Numbered from the stretch's first letter, positions 31,401-42,086 are shown. The stretch is DNA of 64,000 bases from Adiantum capillus-veneris (GCA_014529385.2 CM043960.1:119108543-119172542), one strand, 5' to 3'. Notes: generated by a model from the letters alone, not told the origin. Made by a program: numbers and translations.

Positions 31401-33615
31401 AAACATAGGAACAGGAGATGACCCCGTGTATATGAATGACCTCGAGGATGATTCAGATTCAATCGAGACAATGGAGACTAGAACCAATACCACAAAGGGA
31501 AAGACCGACAAGGAAAATCGTAACATGGAACCAAATGAAAACCGAATAAGAGAAAATCATAAAGAGCCTCTGAAAACACCACAAGTGTTTCCAAATCCAA
31601 TCCAAGACCCCCAAGATAAACCGCAGGGGCAAAAAGGGAAGAATCGTAAAAAGAAGATTGGGACGTACCCAAGCCCAGTAGACGAGATTAAGCAGGTGAA
31701 ACATCTAAGAGGTTTAGTGGAGGAGACTCAAAGGAAACTAGAACCAGAACCCATGCATGTCAAAATTCATGACACAGTGTTTCCCACGCAAGTTCATCCA
31801 CCTCACATGAACCATAGACCGTTAGCCATATCTAGTATCATCCAAGAAGGGAGTGAGGACGGGACATCAGAAAGTGAGCATACACCCTTCTTGTTGGGAA
31901 GGATGTTTAACGAAGGAATACCTGATCCCATTGAGGAATATGAGATTCCATTCTCACCAGTTCCTAGTCAAGGACCTACACCCTGCAAAACGCCAATGAA
32001 TGTTGCCAAACTAGTGGACTTCATGTCTTCTGAGGTCCGAACCACGATCATAGCAAAGCTGTATGGAGATCCTGAGTTATTCCTTGCACTTCGAGCATTC
32101 CTTAACGGAGAGCTACGAACGGGATTACCGCAGTTTGCGCAACCAAATAGGCCTGACTCGATTATGATTGATGAGGAAAATCATGTGCAATCACTTGACT
32201 TAGATGGACACGAGTCTGTGATCGAGGTACCCATTAACGAATTAGGGCAGTATTTTGAAGGCGACGAGTCTAATGCGACCCTACCCATCACTACCAAGGG
32301 ATTAACTATAAAGGGAATTCTTGATGGTGGTGCGGGAGTTAGCATCGTTACAAAAGATTGTTGGGAATCCATGGGAAAACCCCGCCTCAGTGTTACTAAC
32401 ATTGTGGTAAAGATGGCAAATGGTACCATAGCCAAACCTATGGGGATGCTCAAGGATCTTAAGATCAAAGTTCTAGGATACAAGGTGCGACATACGTTCA
32501 TTGTAATGGATTTCTCTAAACACCTTATGTCATATGAAATGATTTTAGGACGATCATTCATGAGGGAAGCACAAATGGTTCACGATTGGTCTAAAAATCA
32601 TGTCTATTTGCAATTCCAAGACTCTGTCCTTAGAGTGGATTTGGTGACTGGTAAGGTACACCCCTTAGGGAGTAAAACCATTATTGATCATCGCTCTGAC
32701 ACCACGGTTCACTCGGCCCCACTACAATATTGTTACACTTGTAAGAAGGATACAGACATTGGCCAAGATTCTCCTTATATGGATGTGTTACCGGGTATGA
32801 CGGAATCAGACAATGTGGATTGGGTCCACCTAGCATCAACCATAGACACTTGGGGAAACAGGGGGACGACCTGGGTAACACCTGAGGGGGATGAAACGCC
32901 TATACCCTTAAATATGCTACAAGCAATGCATATCGCTTCCAACAAGACTCCTCCTAAGGTAACGAAGAAAACATACAAGTGGGTCCCTAAAGCTTCTTTA
33001 GTGACCATAGCTGATGCAAAAAAACGAAAACCTAGTAAGAACCGTACCACTCACTCCAAGAAATGTAAAGAAACTCTGCGTTGGATTCCTAAACGACTAT
33101 TGGAAGCCCAAGGATACTATGAAGGAAATGATCAAATCTGGGTGCCCAAACGTAAAGTGTACTCTTACCTGTCACCTTGCCCATGTAAACCCAATCCTGT
33201 GGCTCCAAAACAAATTGAAAATCGCGGAAAGGAAAAAATCATGGAATGTTACACACCCGTTCTAGAGCTAGTTTGGGTACCAAAGAAAGAACGATTTGTT
33301 CCACCTAGCTCAGGAACAGGGAAATCAAATGAAGCTTCTTGCTCTTCATGTAGTTCCTATATGCAAATAGAAGCTTCGACACAACCTCCACCTACCACTG
33401 TACATATCCATCCAAGCACGAAAGAGTTTGCACCTTCCGAGGTAAGTTCACCACCTACAACAAAGTTGCAAATAAAATCCTGGGAGAGTACCTTACCACC
33501 CTTGCAACTTGACGAGGCACCTAGGGTAATAGAAAACTACTGGCAAAAATCCTCACCTATTACCAACTGGAACAATTGGTTTCAAAGGGTGACAAGCTCA
33601 TTTCAAACGGTATGA
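28435..33615 (+). CDS. Gag-protease polyprotein of the TR-GAG element, 1726 aa
   Basis: One uninterrupted frame. Residues 1-440 are Pro/Ser/Thr-rich with no recognised fold. About 455-605 is a retrotransposon gag capsid domain (KLTQKFNGDED, LSGKAGDWYRTL, LLDRFIRGLRNEG). Four zinc-knuckle-like motifs follow: CSICLGPHSTSEC (about 685), CNACGRYGHQAKDC (about 708), CYECGGPHRAAEC (about 861) and CNRCGIDHLIAQC (about 900); only the second has canonical CX2CX4HX4C spacing. A lysine-rich stretch lies at about 965-1090. A protease-like domain starts near 1294 (ILDGGAGVSIVTKD) with a later ILGRSF motif; DGGA replaces DSG/DTG. The C-terminus has four W(V/I)PK motifs (about 1515-1612). No polymerase or integrase domain follows. 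It is much longer than a usual gag. Confidence 0.9.
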   Translation: MHLRSGRVLEHEHIEGASVHTDTHYPSTISSRPSAGTQGSTTQDPKIAASDSSSDSEIMEAYPTQNTEREDHAPPEAPQPSTSMFSRFMETLGRATRSEPDANEAHEGGGEVDSPFTSHVDPTPPKSVHVDILPTSYQEGPVELPPSEVSSRVPLVTSKTTGSNIASTSQETINTSTLEGLFINDHWTYDLHTEVLTDLHSGHAYHVGWIEIVQSTSSATSIEDQQKMICNVIHGIIQSERQNRGVNILSTGPMRFLDTSKAQQPTLSQMETPLMSPMDPSYVISPGVSMQSEPPSENFSFPNLAQPSIKENTVLTPGISLTENVPMRSTVSAVPLPSVVVPNMGPRPYVPLAPYAHMAPTPPIVPLAYAPRVPLPSSYPSGPMPGYAPYPASSIHMPRPVPVPLPHMIPRVPPPALPPHIGDLAAFAQTIGRSIAENMRHASDREPRSKAVQIAKLTQKFNGDEDARKHIEVFEQVCDSLGERNELHKCNALSLTLSGKAGDWYRTLRVDEKTIYPTLRRLFLKEYIREGVLWGVASQLQKAKRKEGESVRDFISRLKHLNSRCPVNERFNNNQLLDRFIRGLRNEGIYNGLVIRGITTWEDVTANAIQLEDNLMIAGMRVSTDTRSTSSQAIEYEPMTAKPIANEPKVFETFLTDLTKAIQESLKDNRPPQNSHMYPRREQQWCSICLGPHSTSECPTFRVKFNGTCNACGRYGHQAKDCLMIKRMMANRPPVAWTDAPRAPVLMPTPPVEQLPQHMVPRSQNVVQATPLPPPVLGPQPPHPRVAPMNQVGCEPSNAYPDGCEEEIDTSIAYGLDTLEECPIYYMEDCWGQVKPVYQAAALASRGQNINTQARRPPLQCYECGGPHRAAECPIRLQKNAAQMQMNQGSTSAMPILTCNRCGIDHLIAQCPYNPNAPKITPLNLVEIASVTSPIPPVAPAYAITRSMLQGPGHILEERDTASIIQAKKKKTRRKKSQNTKNSKPSSKTNIGTGDDPVYMNDLEDDSDSIETMETRTNTTKGKTDKENRNMEPNENRIRENHKEPLKTPQVFPNPIQDPQDKPQGQKGKNRKKKIGTYPSPVDEIKQVKHLRGLVEETQRKLEPEPMHVKIHDTVFPTQVHPPHMNHRPLAISSIIQEGSEDGTSESEHTPFLLGRMFNEGIPDPIEEYEIPFSPVPSQGPTPCKTPMNVAKLVDFMSSEVRTTIIAKLYGDPELFLALRAFLNGELRTGLPQFAQPNRPDSIMIDEENHVQSLDLDGHESVIEVPINELGQYFEGDESNATLPITTKGLTIKGILDGGAGVSIVTKDCWESMGKPRLSVTNIVVKMANGTIAKPMGMLKDLKIKVLGYKVRHTFIVMDFSKHLMSYEMILGRSFMREAQMVHDWSKNHVYLQFQDSVLRVDLVTGKVHPLGSKTIIDHRSDTTVHSAPLQYCYTCKKDTDIGQDSPYMDVLPGMTESDNVDWVHLASTIDTWGNRGTTWVTPEGDETPIPLNMLQAMHIASNKTPPKVTKKTYKWVPKASLVTIADAKKRKPSKNRTTHSKKCKETLRWIPKRLLEAQGYYEGNDQIWVPKRKVYSYLSPCPCKPNPVAPKQIENRGKEKIMECYTPVLELVWVPKKERFVPPSSGTGKSNEASCSSCSSYMQIEASTQPPPTTVHIHPSTKEFAPSEVSSPPTTKLQIKSWESTLPPLQLDEAPRVIENYWQKSSPITNWNNWFQRVTSSFQTV

Positions 33616-35231
33616 TCTACCCAAGGAAGGGGGGAGTGTTTGTGGACATCCATCATTCACTTGCTTCCCTCTCAACCTTTTTCCCTGACCTCTCAATCAC
33701 CAATCTTAGGGAATGTACATATAAAGCTTTATACTCACAAAAAACAAAAAAATAAAGAGCAAGAGCAATTAGCAAACGAGTATGCACATTAAAAGTCAAA
33801 ACATTGACTCAGACCTACACATGTCACATTTGGTAAAGTGAAACAGAAACCTATGCCATAAAACACCTTTGATCCTCATCACTTGAGTGATGGAGGGTAG
33901 GTAAGATTAGTACGATAGAGTGTTTCTGTTTTAGAGTTGAGAGATTAGCGAAGTTCTCTTTTCCCACTAATGTGCCTCCTGGAGGTATTCCTTTTGTTTC
34001 CTAGTGTGTACAGGAACGTGTTGCTATTGATAGGATTTGGACCTTCATGGAACCTTTCTCTCGTTCACACTTCAAATCAAGCGCGACCATCAACACAAAC
34101 AGGTGTTTCTTGTCCATTAGCATTGCCCTTATCTTTTTGCATCCATGATTGTCTGCTTTGATTGTGATTGGTAGCATAATATTCAGCGCATTGGCTTAGT
34201 ATCAAACATTTAATTCAATGTAATGTTTTGTCATAATCACTTGTCTAGGTGTAAAAATCAAGCAGTCCAACTAAGCTAGTTTGACCAAGCTAGATATTAG
34301 AAATCTTCTCTTAATACCATGGGGAATGCCTTCCTAATAAGCAATGGTTACTTAGGTTCTTAATCCGATTTAGGCAGCATTGTATGAAATGTACTAGGGC
34401 TTTCTAGTGGGCTTAACCCTATCGACCTTTAGCTTAAGTATTATAAAGGGAGTTTACTAATGTGATGAGCCTGGGGAGTGTAACAATGTTATATGACCCC
34501 CCAAAGTTACAAATTAAAATGCTGAAAATGAACAAACAAAAAATCAAAGTGCCACAATGTAAAATTTTAAGCTGGAAGAGAAATCCTGGCTGGAATTGGT
34601 ACTTCACTCACATGTATCGCCTATGGTACTAGAGCCCTAGAGGTTCCCAGTGTGGGCGCTTTTCCTTGAAAAGCAAAAAACCCAAGGCATACAAAATAAG
34701 CACCCACTTCATAATTGAATCAATGTGAAAAGACTTTGGGGGGTCAAAGAAAAAGTAATCAGTCAGGCGATGATTTCATGAGAAATTCCTTTTATAGTAG
34801 CTTAATTACAAGGTTTTCTAGATATAGCCTCTAGTCAGCCCTCGAACATGAATACTTGGCTCTCGCGATTAAACAACTTAATTGACCACAGAAAATTAAG
34901 AAGCTTACCCATGGTATTAATATTCGATCTCTAGTGCTTTTCGACCGTCAAATTAGCGACCCCTGACTTGTTTAATTTTCTACCTTTACATCTGTTTATG
35001 CATTTGATTACATTGCAATTTAATGTTCATTGCTAACAAATTGTTTGAAATTCTTTGACCAATCAATTTTTCTACCTAAAACTGCATATGCTTTTTAAGA
35101 GAATGCCATTACTGTGCCAATGTTGTTTGATTTTGCAGTGACTGAAGAAGGCTAAGGACATTCATCTCAAATGCTCTTCCACCTCGACGAACCAGCTTCA
35201 ACTCAATAGCTTCCGAGGACGGAATCTACAT
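33616..35231 (+). other. TR-GAG 3' non-coding region
   Basis: About 1.6 kb between the gag stop and the 3' purine tract, with no coding potential. It starts with a purine tract AAGGAAGGGGGGAG (33623-33636) that closely resembles the true polypurine tract before the 3' LTR. Confidence 0.75.
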
Positions 35232-35243
35232 CAGGAAGGGGGG
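35232..35243 (+). promoter_or_regulatory. Polypurine tract of the TR-GAG element
   Basis: CAGGAAGGGGGG directly precedes the CA-TG border of the 3' LTR, the expected place for plus-strand priming. Confidence 0.8.
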
Positions 35244-35245
35244 CA

Positions 35246-35538
35246 TGTTAACCCTCACGGCACACGGACACCCTATGATCTATAAACGTTGTATTATTTA
35301 GAGTCAGGTACTGGGCTTGTCGGACCAATAGGAAAAGGGTAAGAGTGATCGCCGATGAGAGGCGCACTTTAACTTGGACATTCAAGGGATTAGTTGGCTA
35401 AGCATGGGCGCCCAAGTGTGAATGGGGTGAGCTCCTATAAAAGCCAACTAAACCTAATTTTTACTCATTCTCTCATTTGTGCAATAGAAGAGTGCTCTTG
35501 CTCCATCTCCATCTCCATCTTCTTCTTCTTCACCTCCT

Positions 35539-35586
<48 letters not shown>

Positions 35587-35829
35587 TGTGTGCGATCGAG
35601 CATTACGAAGGCACGGCGGCGGCGAGGCGGTTGAGCACGGCACGACTGCAGCTTCTTCTTCATCGCGGCGAGGAATCCACCACGAAGGCGAGCGTAGAGC
35701 GGTGAGTGACACACCCTTTGTTTTCTTGAGCTTGCTAGTTTAGGCTTGTTGTGTGCTTGGAGCCGTTTGTGGCTCGCACATGGTGTATCGGCAAGTCCCT
35801 TGCTTCGACAGTGCGGCAAGGAGCGCACA
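35246..35829 (+). repeat. 3' LTR of the TR-GAG element
   Basis: 584 bp. It differs from the 5' LTR by about four substitutions and a longer GA run at 35555-35579. Confidence 0.95.
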
Positions 35830-35834
35830 TACGA
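35830..35834 (+). other. Target site duplication TACGA (right)
   Basis: Matches 26896-26900 exactly. Confidence 0.95.
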
Positions 35835-36039
35835 CGTTAAAACTCTCTTCTTCTTCTTCTTCTCTCTCTCTCTCTAGCCAATGTGTGGTAGGACAGAGAG
35901 GAATTAGGATGTATTCTTGTTCTTCAGTTTTGTTGATGACTACACCTATGTGTTATCTTTATGGACATAATCGTTAGATATTTAAGGTATCTTGGGATAG
36001 TTTCCTACGACGTTAAAACTCTCTTCTTCTTCTTCTTCT

Positions 36040-36080
<41 letters not shown>

Positions 36081-36170
36081 GCCAATGTGTGGTAGGACAG
36101 AGAGGAATTAGGATGCATTCTTGTTCTTCAATTTTGTTGATGACTACACCTATGTGTTATCTTTATGGCA
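35835..36170 (+). repeat. Tandem duplicated fragment of a copia integrase
   Basis: A unit running from about TTTAAGGTATCTTGGG through (TTC)n/(CT)n to GATGACTACACC occurs twice: copy 1 is split by the TR-GAG insertion (26867-26900 plus 35830-35963), and copy 2 is 35970-36165. The plus-strand frame in each encodes FVDDYTYVLSLW, which resembles the first-Asp block of copia integrase. CT tract lengths differ between copies (35859-35875 versus 36044-36079). Confidence 0.65.
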
Positions 36171-36497
36171 TTCTACTACTACTGGCTCTACAATGAAAAA
36201 ACCCATTAATTTGTACTCAAGATTCCAAGGGAATCCCACAAGAATATCACAATTGTAAAGTGAAAGTCCTCTGGCTGTCGCCATCATCACCCCCCCCCCC
36301 CTCCCGCCTCTCTGCAACTCCACGTCGCCCTCGCTACTGCCAAGATACCCTGCGCTACTCCTTCTTCATCTGCATCGCCCATCTGCCCACAGTAGTTCCA
36401 TACATTCCAGACGGAAATACATTCCGCTTGCCTGAAAGATTTCCATGTGAGGCTAACCTCTTCCTCCCGCCATCCTATGGTGCTTCCTGCGCTGGAG

Positions 36498-36500
<3 letters not shown>

Positions 36501-36581
<81 letters not shown>
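36501..36581 (+). repeat. (AG)n microsatellite
   Basis: Uninterrupted AG run of about 81 bp. Confidence 0.97.
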
Positions 36582-36585
<4 letters not shown>

Positions 36586-37177
36586 ACGGATGCCTCGCAT
36601 AACTGAAGAAAATCGCAGTGTCTGTCCCAAGTACTTCCGTTTGTTGCTCCAGGCCCGATTTCGCAGACAGAGAGAGGGGATAGTTTCCTACCACTGTTAA
36701 AATTCTCTTCTTCTTCTTCTTCTTCTTCTTCATTCTCTCTCTCTCTTCCCCCTCCACGTGCCCTTTTCGCCTGCCCCCCTTTTTTTTAGAAGACAAAGGG
36801 GGATCTTTCAAGATACCCCTTAAAACACCCCAAAACGAAAATTGGCAAGGCCTACTCGCTTGTTTTGTGAAGTAATGTGACAAATTACATGCTAACCACT
36901 CAAAAATGCATCTCAATTGTCAAAAAGGAATAAAAATGAGAAACGCTTGATCAATCCGACCAAAATAGATACATGGGTACTTTGGGAATTTTAAAAATTC
37001 GAAGGGTATTTTGGGAATTTTGACAAATTAGAGGGGTTTGAGCTTGGCTTTAAGAAAACGAGAAAATTTGCATAAGTTTTAGTGTAATTACTAACAAAAG
37101 GTTCTAATATTGACCAAAAAACGAGAGAATTTCAAGTTTGCCCTTACTTTCACCACGCCATGAAAGTATTCATCGAT

Positions 37178-37179
<2 letters not shown>

Positions 37180-37255
<76 letters not shown>
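37180..37255 (+). repeat. (AG)n microsatellite
   Basis: Uninterrupted AG run of about 76 bp. Confidence 0.97.
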
Positions 37256-37256
<1 letters not shown>

Positions 37257-37455
37257 CTTACTAATGTATTTAAGGTGGCTCAGGTAGTTGAATGTGGCCC
37301 CAATGTAACCACCCTTCCCCCCCTCCCCCCCTTACGTGTACGGTATGAGTATGAAATAATGAGGGGCTACCCCTATTGTATACGCTTATGTACAAAATCC
37401 ATAAAAACCCCTATTGTACACTCATGTGGTATCGTACGGAAAAACACGATGAATC

Positions 37456-38700
37456 CCCCGAGCCTCCACATCAACTGCATTCTTTTCAATAATGGCATCT
37501 ATGCCAGATTATACAATGGTAGGATAGATAATGTACCCTTACATGTATAGCAGGATCAACATCTATGTGCATATCATCATGCACAACCATCATATCAATT
37601 GCATTAGGCACATCCATTGGAACATGTGAAGTAGTACTAGGGTGGTGCAGTGATCACCTGTATCTGTGTCACATGTACCCACTACCTCTTCTAATCTAGT
37701 TAATCTATCAATGGGTACCTCTGTACCTTTGCCTCTACCCAAAGGTGTCATCTGCATCAACAATACCACATGTGCCAGAAGCTGCCCCATTATCATCAAT
37801 AGTAGCATTTGTGCTAGCATCAATATTACCATTTTTCCCAACATCACTTACATTAGCACCAACAACAGCATCTCTACTAGCATCAACTAATTCCATAACA
37901 TCCACAATGCCATCTGTGGCATTATCAACTACCATAGCATCAACAATGTCATCTGTGATAGATTCAAATTTAGTAGGGATAGACAATATTGTACCCTTTC
38001 CAAGTTCAACAGGCTTAAAATTTTTGTGCACATCATCATTTACAATCTACAAATGAAATGCTTGGGTGCCAACTGTATTAGGGGTAGGCAATTTATTTTT
38101 AAGTTTATCATGCTCAACATTTGTGTGCACATCATCATGCACAACCTGCACATGAATTTCATCATCATCAACAATGGAATTTGCGCCAGATTCAAGAGTA
38201 GGAGGAGTAGGTTTCTAGATGCGGCAAGTTCAACATTTGTGTGCACATCATCATGCACAACCTTCACAGCAACTGCATTATCATCCACAATGGCATATGT
38301 GACAGATTCAACTATAAGAGGAGTAGGTAATGTATATTTGTGCACATCATGATGCGTAACCTTGACATCAACTGAATTTTTGTCAGCAATGGCATCTGTG
38401 CCAAATTCTACTACAATAGGGATAGATAATATACCCTCTCCATGTATAGCATGCTCAACATCTATGTGCACATCATCATGCACAACCTGCACATCAACTG
38501 CATTAGGCACATCCACTGGAGCAAGTGAAGTAGCACTAATGGTGGTGCAGTGATCAATTGTATATGTGCACGCTTTCTTGTTATCCTGCTTGCCTGTATC
38601 TATGCACACTTTTTTTCTATAACTTTTGCCTCTAGCTATGCGCACAATCTTTCTATTACTTTGGGCTCTTGGATTCTTCAAAGCACAGGAAGATCAAGCA
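37456..38700 (-). pseudogene. Second copy of the VVHDDVH repeat-coding region
   Basis: Minus-strand sequence paralogous to 19400-20187. From 38681 it is open for 213 codons: a basic start (NPRAQSNRKIVRIARGKSYRK in the first 23 residues, here shown in part as RKIVRIARGKSYRK), then repeats VDVQVVHDDVHIDVE, VDVKVTHHDVHK and VAVKVVHDDVHTNVE. A frameshift follows near 38215, and the family continues to about 37735 (DNATDGIVD, DASTNATIDDNGA) in other frames. The FCP1-like phosphatase domain found after copy 1 was not found here. Function unknown. Confidence 0.55.
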
Positions 38701-38964
38701 TGTGAATGTACAAAAGCCTCATATAGAGACACTGAAGAGCGAAGGTGTCTTGTGTTGATACTTCTATTTTTAGCCTCTTAATTATCGATGATAAGAAAAA
38801 TTAGAAATATATATTGCTAGACATGTATAACAAACTCTGAAATAGTTTACAACTTCTCAATGGAAAGAAATAGGAGACATTTCATTAACAAATTCCAACA
38901 ACTGAATCAACAAGGGGCATGTATACAATAGGAGTGCAATGGAATGAGCTAGCCTTGGTATATT

Positions 38965-39225
38965 CTAGATGCATGGACCTATGACTAAGATAAGATTAGT
39001 GCTTTGCATTTGGTTTTTTCCTCTTCTTAAATGAGTCAAGGGTATATCCATTATAAGACTTCCACCTACTTTCTTGGGAGTCAATCTTGTGCTCTTTGGT
39101 CTTGGCTTCTTTGGCTCAAGAGGTGGAAATACTTTCTCCACATTTGCAACTGCCTCATCTGATGCATCACCCTTATTGTCCACCCTTGGGGATGCTTTGG
39201 CATTCAACAAAGAATGCAACAACAT
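38965..39225 (-). CDS. Unrecognised basic coding segment, possible exon
   Basis: 86-codon minus-strand frame with a Pro/Lys-rich block KVFPPLEPKKPRPKSTRLTP followed by KKVGGS. It lies upstream, in the sense of transcription, of the repeat-coding region at 37456-38700 and may have belonged to the same gene. No start or splice borders could be fixed and no family is recognised. Confidence 0.35.
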   Translation of the reverse strand: MLLHSLLNAKASPRVDNKGDASDEAVANVEKVFPPLEPKKPRPKSTRLTPKKVGGSLIMDIPLTHLRRGKNQMQSTNLILVIGPCI

Positions 39226-40174
39226 TCTTGGAGTTAGTTGTTGGGCCTAGATGATTTGACAGTAGTAGACTTTGCAGTCACAATGTCTTCAATTACTTCA
39301 AGTAATGCATCCCCTAAGGTAGAATCTGCTTAATTCACTTGCCCTATGCATTCCTGGTGTAATCGGGCCATCCTTCTTTATGATCCTCTTGTTAGAGCAA
39401 GCATGCGATGATTGCTCCGCAAAGCAAGCAATTTACTCAATGTCAATTGGAATATCCCAAAATACGCACATAAATAATTATACTTGTTGAAATCTCTTTG
39501 TTAGGGTGCCTATACCTGCAAACCATTTCATTAAATGCAAGAGATTAACATTTCAATAAAAAGAGAGCCTTCAATAGTGGTAGTTAAAGAATTCACATTC
39601 AATACTTACATCCACTTGATTCTTTCATCTCACTCTTCACCTTCAAACCAATCATCTGCTTTACTCTATGTTGCAATCTGGTGCAACATAGTATCCATAA
39701 ACCCTACAAACATAGCATATGGTACACATGGGTGCAAGGAAGGGAGAATATTTCCAAGCTTCTAGCATCAAAGGGGAATCCACATCCTACATAGTGGTAG
39801 AATCCTCCAATTGTCGCCACTTGGCTATTCCTATCATCAGAATCTTTAGATGCGCGGAGGGAAATGATTCATCAAATTGGCCCCCATATTAAGTGAATCC
39901 CTCTTCATGCTAACACAAAATTTAAGGCGTTCGAACTGCTCTGCTGCGTCGGGCTCTATTTTTTCAAGCAGAGTATGTGAAACAAAGAAGAAAAAACATT
40001 AATCTAAGTCTAAATAGCCCAACAAAATCAGACTAATAAAATACAATGATAGCATTTTTTTCAATTTTGTGTTGTATAGCTCATAGTGACCATGAAAAGA
40101 CATAGACTTTCTACATCTGCTATTGTGGTACATGGCACATAGACCAAGGATTATGTGCGATAAGTGTTGCATCC

Positions 40175-41110
40175 ATTATGTAGTGTAGATCATAGAAGAG
40201 GGATTATTTACAGTACCACATAAAACACATGTATTTTCTCTATATGCTATATAGCACAAGCTTGTTGTGGTATATGATATGATGTGTCCTATATGGTATA
40301 TAGCACATAGCACATAACCATACACACTCCAAGAAGATGAGGGATTTATTGTGACCATACAGCATATATATTGTGCCATTTAGCACACAACACACCTGAA
40401 GATTGTGCTATATAGCACATATCACAAAACCACACAAACTCCGAGGATATGTAAAGATTATGCTATATAGCACACATTACATATGTAGATTGTGCTTTAT
40501 ATCACATAGCACATAAACACACACACTCTAGGGAGATGAGGGTTATATTGTGACCATACACCGATTGTGATATGTAGCACATAGCAAATATGAGGATTGT
40601 GCTTTATCACACATATCACAAAACCACACAAACTCTAGGGCTATGCAAAGACTCTACTATGTAAAGATTGTGCTATATAGCACATATCACATATGTAGAT
40701 TGTGCTATATATCACATAGCACACAGTGCATAGCACATAATCACACATAGAATATATAACATAGCCACACACACTCCAGGGCTATGTTGTGAACATATAG
40801 CACAAAAATATACTATATAGAACATAATACATACGTAGCTTGTGCTATATATCACATAACACATAGCAACCAACAACATATAACACATAACCAAATAGAT
40901 TCCAAGAAGATAAGTGCTATATTATGGCCATATAGGACACATAGATTGTCACATATAGCACATAGCACAAATGGATTGTGCTATACAACATACAACACAT
41001 AACCACACACACTCCTTGAAGATGAGGGCTATATTATGACCATGTAGCACATAGTACTATTGTATTGTGCTATACAACATACAACACACAACCAGACTCC
41101 AAAACACATA
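40175..41110. repeat. Satellite-like array with a TGTGCTATATAGCACA palindrome
   Basis: About 0.9 kb of degenerate tandem units carrying TGTGCTATATAGCACAT, CATAGCACATAACCACACAC and ACTCCAGGG/AGATGAGGG-type blocks. It has no coding potential and may sit in an intron between the coding remnants on either side. Confidence 0.75.
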
Positions 41111-41548
41111 TGACCACAAAACCACATGGGAGTGAAACCACACATTCCAAAAAAAACTCAAGCACATGTAGGAGGGTGAGATGTCAAGAACCTTTGCCAT
41201 GGCCACTTTGACTTCTAGTTCATCAATGTTCTCTATATTGGTACACGTGAATTGCAAAATAAAACCAATCAAATGTTTTGGTTTGCAAGGTCTTGCATAT
41301 AATCAACCTGAGTTTGTAACGGCATGGCCAAAGTGTTTGATTTTTTAGCACCCTCAGCCATATGGACATATATAGCTTCATCCTCCACCTACTTCTTTGC
41401 ATCCTCTAGTACTGCCTTTGAAACCTATAATCTATCCTCTATAATATTCTTCATTGTTGCACATACCATGTGATCATCCTCTTCCAATTGTACCCAGAAC
41501 CCTCCTCTGTAGGCACACTTGACAATGGAACAAACATACCTTCTATTT

Positions 41549-42086
41549 TCACTCATGATCTAGCAAAAGCACAGTGGTTTTGGAACCTCTCCCTCTACCA
41601 CTCATCTGGTCTTCCCACCTCTTGATCTTGCTTTGCAGGTTGTGTCTTTCCTCTGAGGCTTTTATTGGCCTCTTTGCAAAGATAACCCATGTAATTTGAT
41701 GTTTTTCAGGAGATGAGGTGATTACTGTGCAATTTTCCAATGCAAAGGCCTTTGCAAACTGAGTCCCTACTTCATGCATGAAGGGACCCTCCTGGTACAC
41801 ATCCCAAATGTCTCCACACAAGCTTCTGTAAGAAATCTAATCGTGCATGGCATGCCTTCACTTTGTTTTGACTACCCTAGACAGGATTTGGAAATATGAA
41901 TACATCATCCCACTGATCCTTAGTAATTTCATTGCTCAAGGTACAAGGATCAACCCCCTCAAATGGCAATCCACGCTTTGTATGAAATTCCTCGGCAAGG
42001 CAACATAAATTTGTGTGCACAGGTGGTTTGATGTTCTTAATCAGATAGCTACTTTCTTGAAGTAGGTTCTTTAGGGAAGGTCCCAT
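41549..42086 (-). pseudogene. Unrecognised coding remnant (two open segments)
   Basis: Minus-strand segments 41877-42086 (GVDPCTLSNEITKDQWDDVF) and 41549-41821 (DVYQEGPFMHEVGTQFAKAF, then an RG-rich RWEDQMSGRGRGSK). They are in different frames with degraded sequence between. Further weak coding similarity in a charged, possibly coiled-coil part continues to about 41200. I recognise no family. Confidence 0.35.

Larger units (their letters stand above)
26901..35829 (+). mobile_element. Complete non-autonomous LTR retrotransposon (TR-GAG type), 8.9 kb
   Basis: Two LTRs (26901-27476 and 35246-35829) begin TGTTAACCC and end GCGCACA and are flanked by a perfect TACGA duplication (26896-26900 and 35830-35834). 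A primer-binding site follows the 5' LTR and a purine tract precedes the 3' LTR. The LTRs differ at about four substitutions plus AG/TG-repeat length, so insertion is recent. The only long frame encodes gag and a protease-like domain; I found no RT, RNase H or integrase. This matches the class known as TR-GAG, which must borrow enzymes from an autonomous partner. It inserted into one copy of a tandem duplicated copia-integrase remnant. Confidence 0.93.
36171..37270. other. Unrecognised sequence with AG microsatellites
   Basis: No gene seen. It has a poly-C tract near 36290, AG runs and a TTC tract near 36707. About 55 bp at 36805-36860 resemble 63618-63675. Confidence 0.5.

Noticed and set aside
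40175-41110. CRISPR-like array
   Set aside because: Units are degenerate and contiguous, with no constant repeat and unique spacers, and the genome is eukaryotic.
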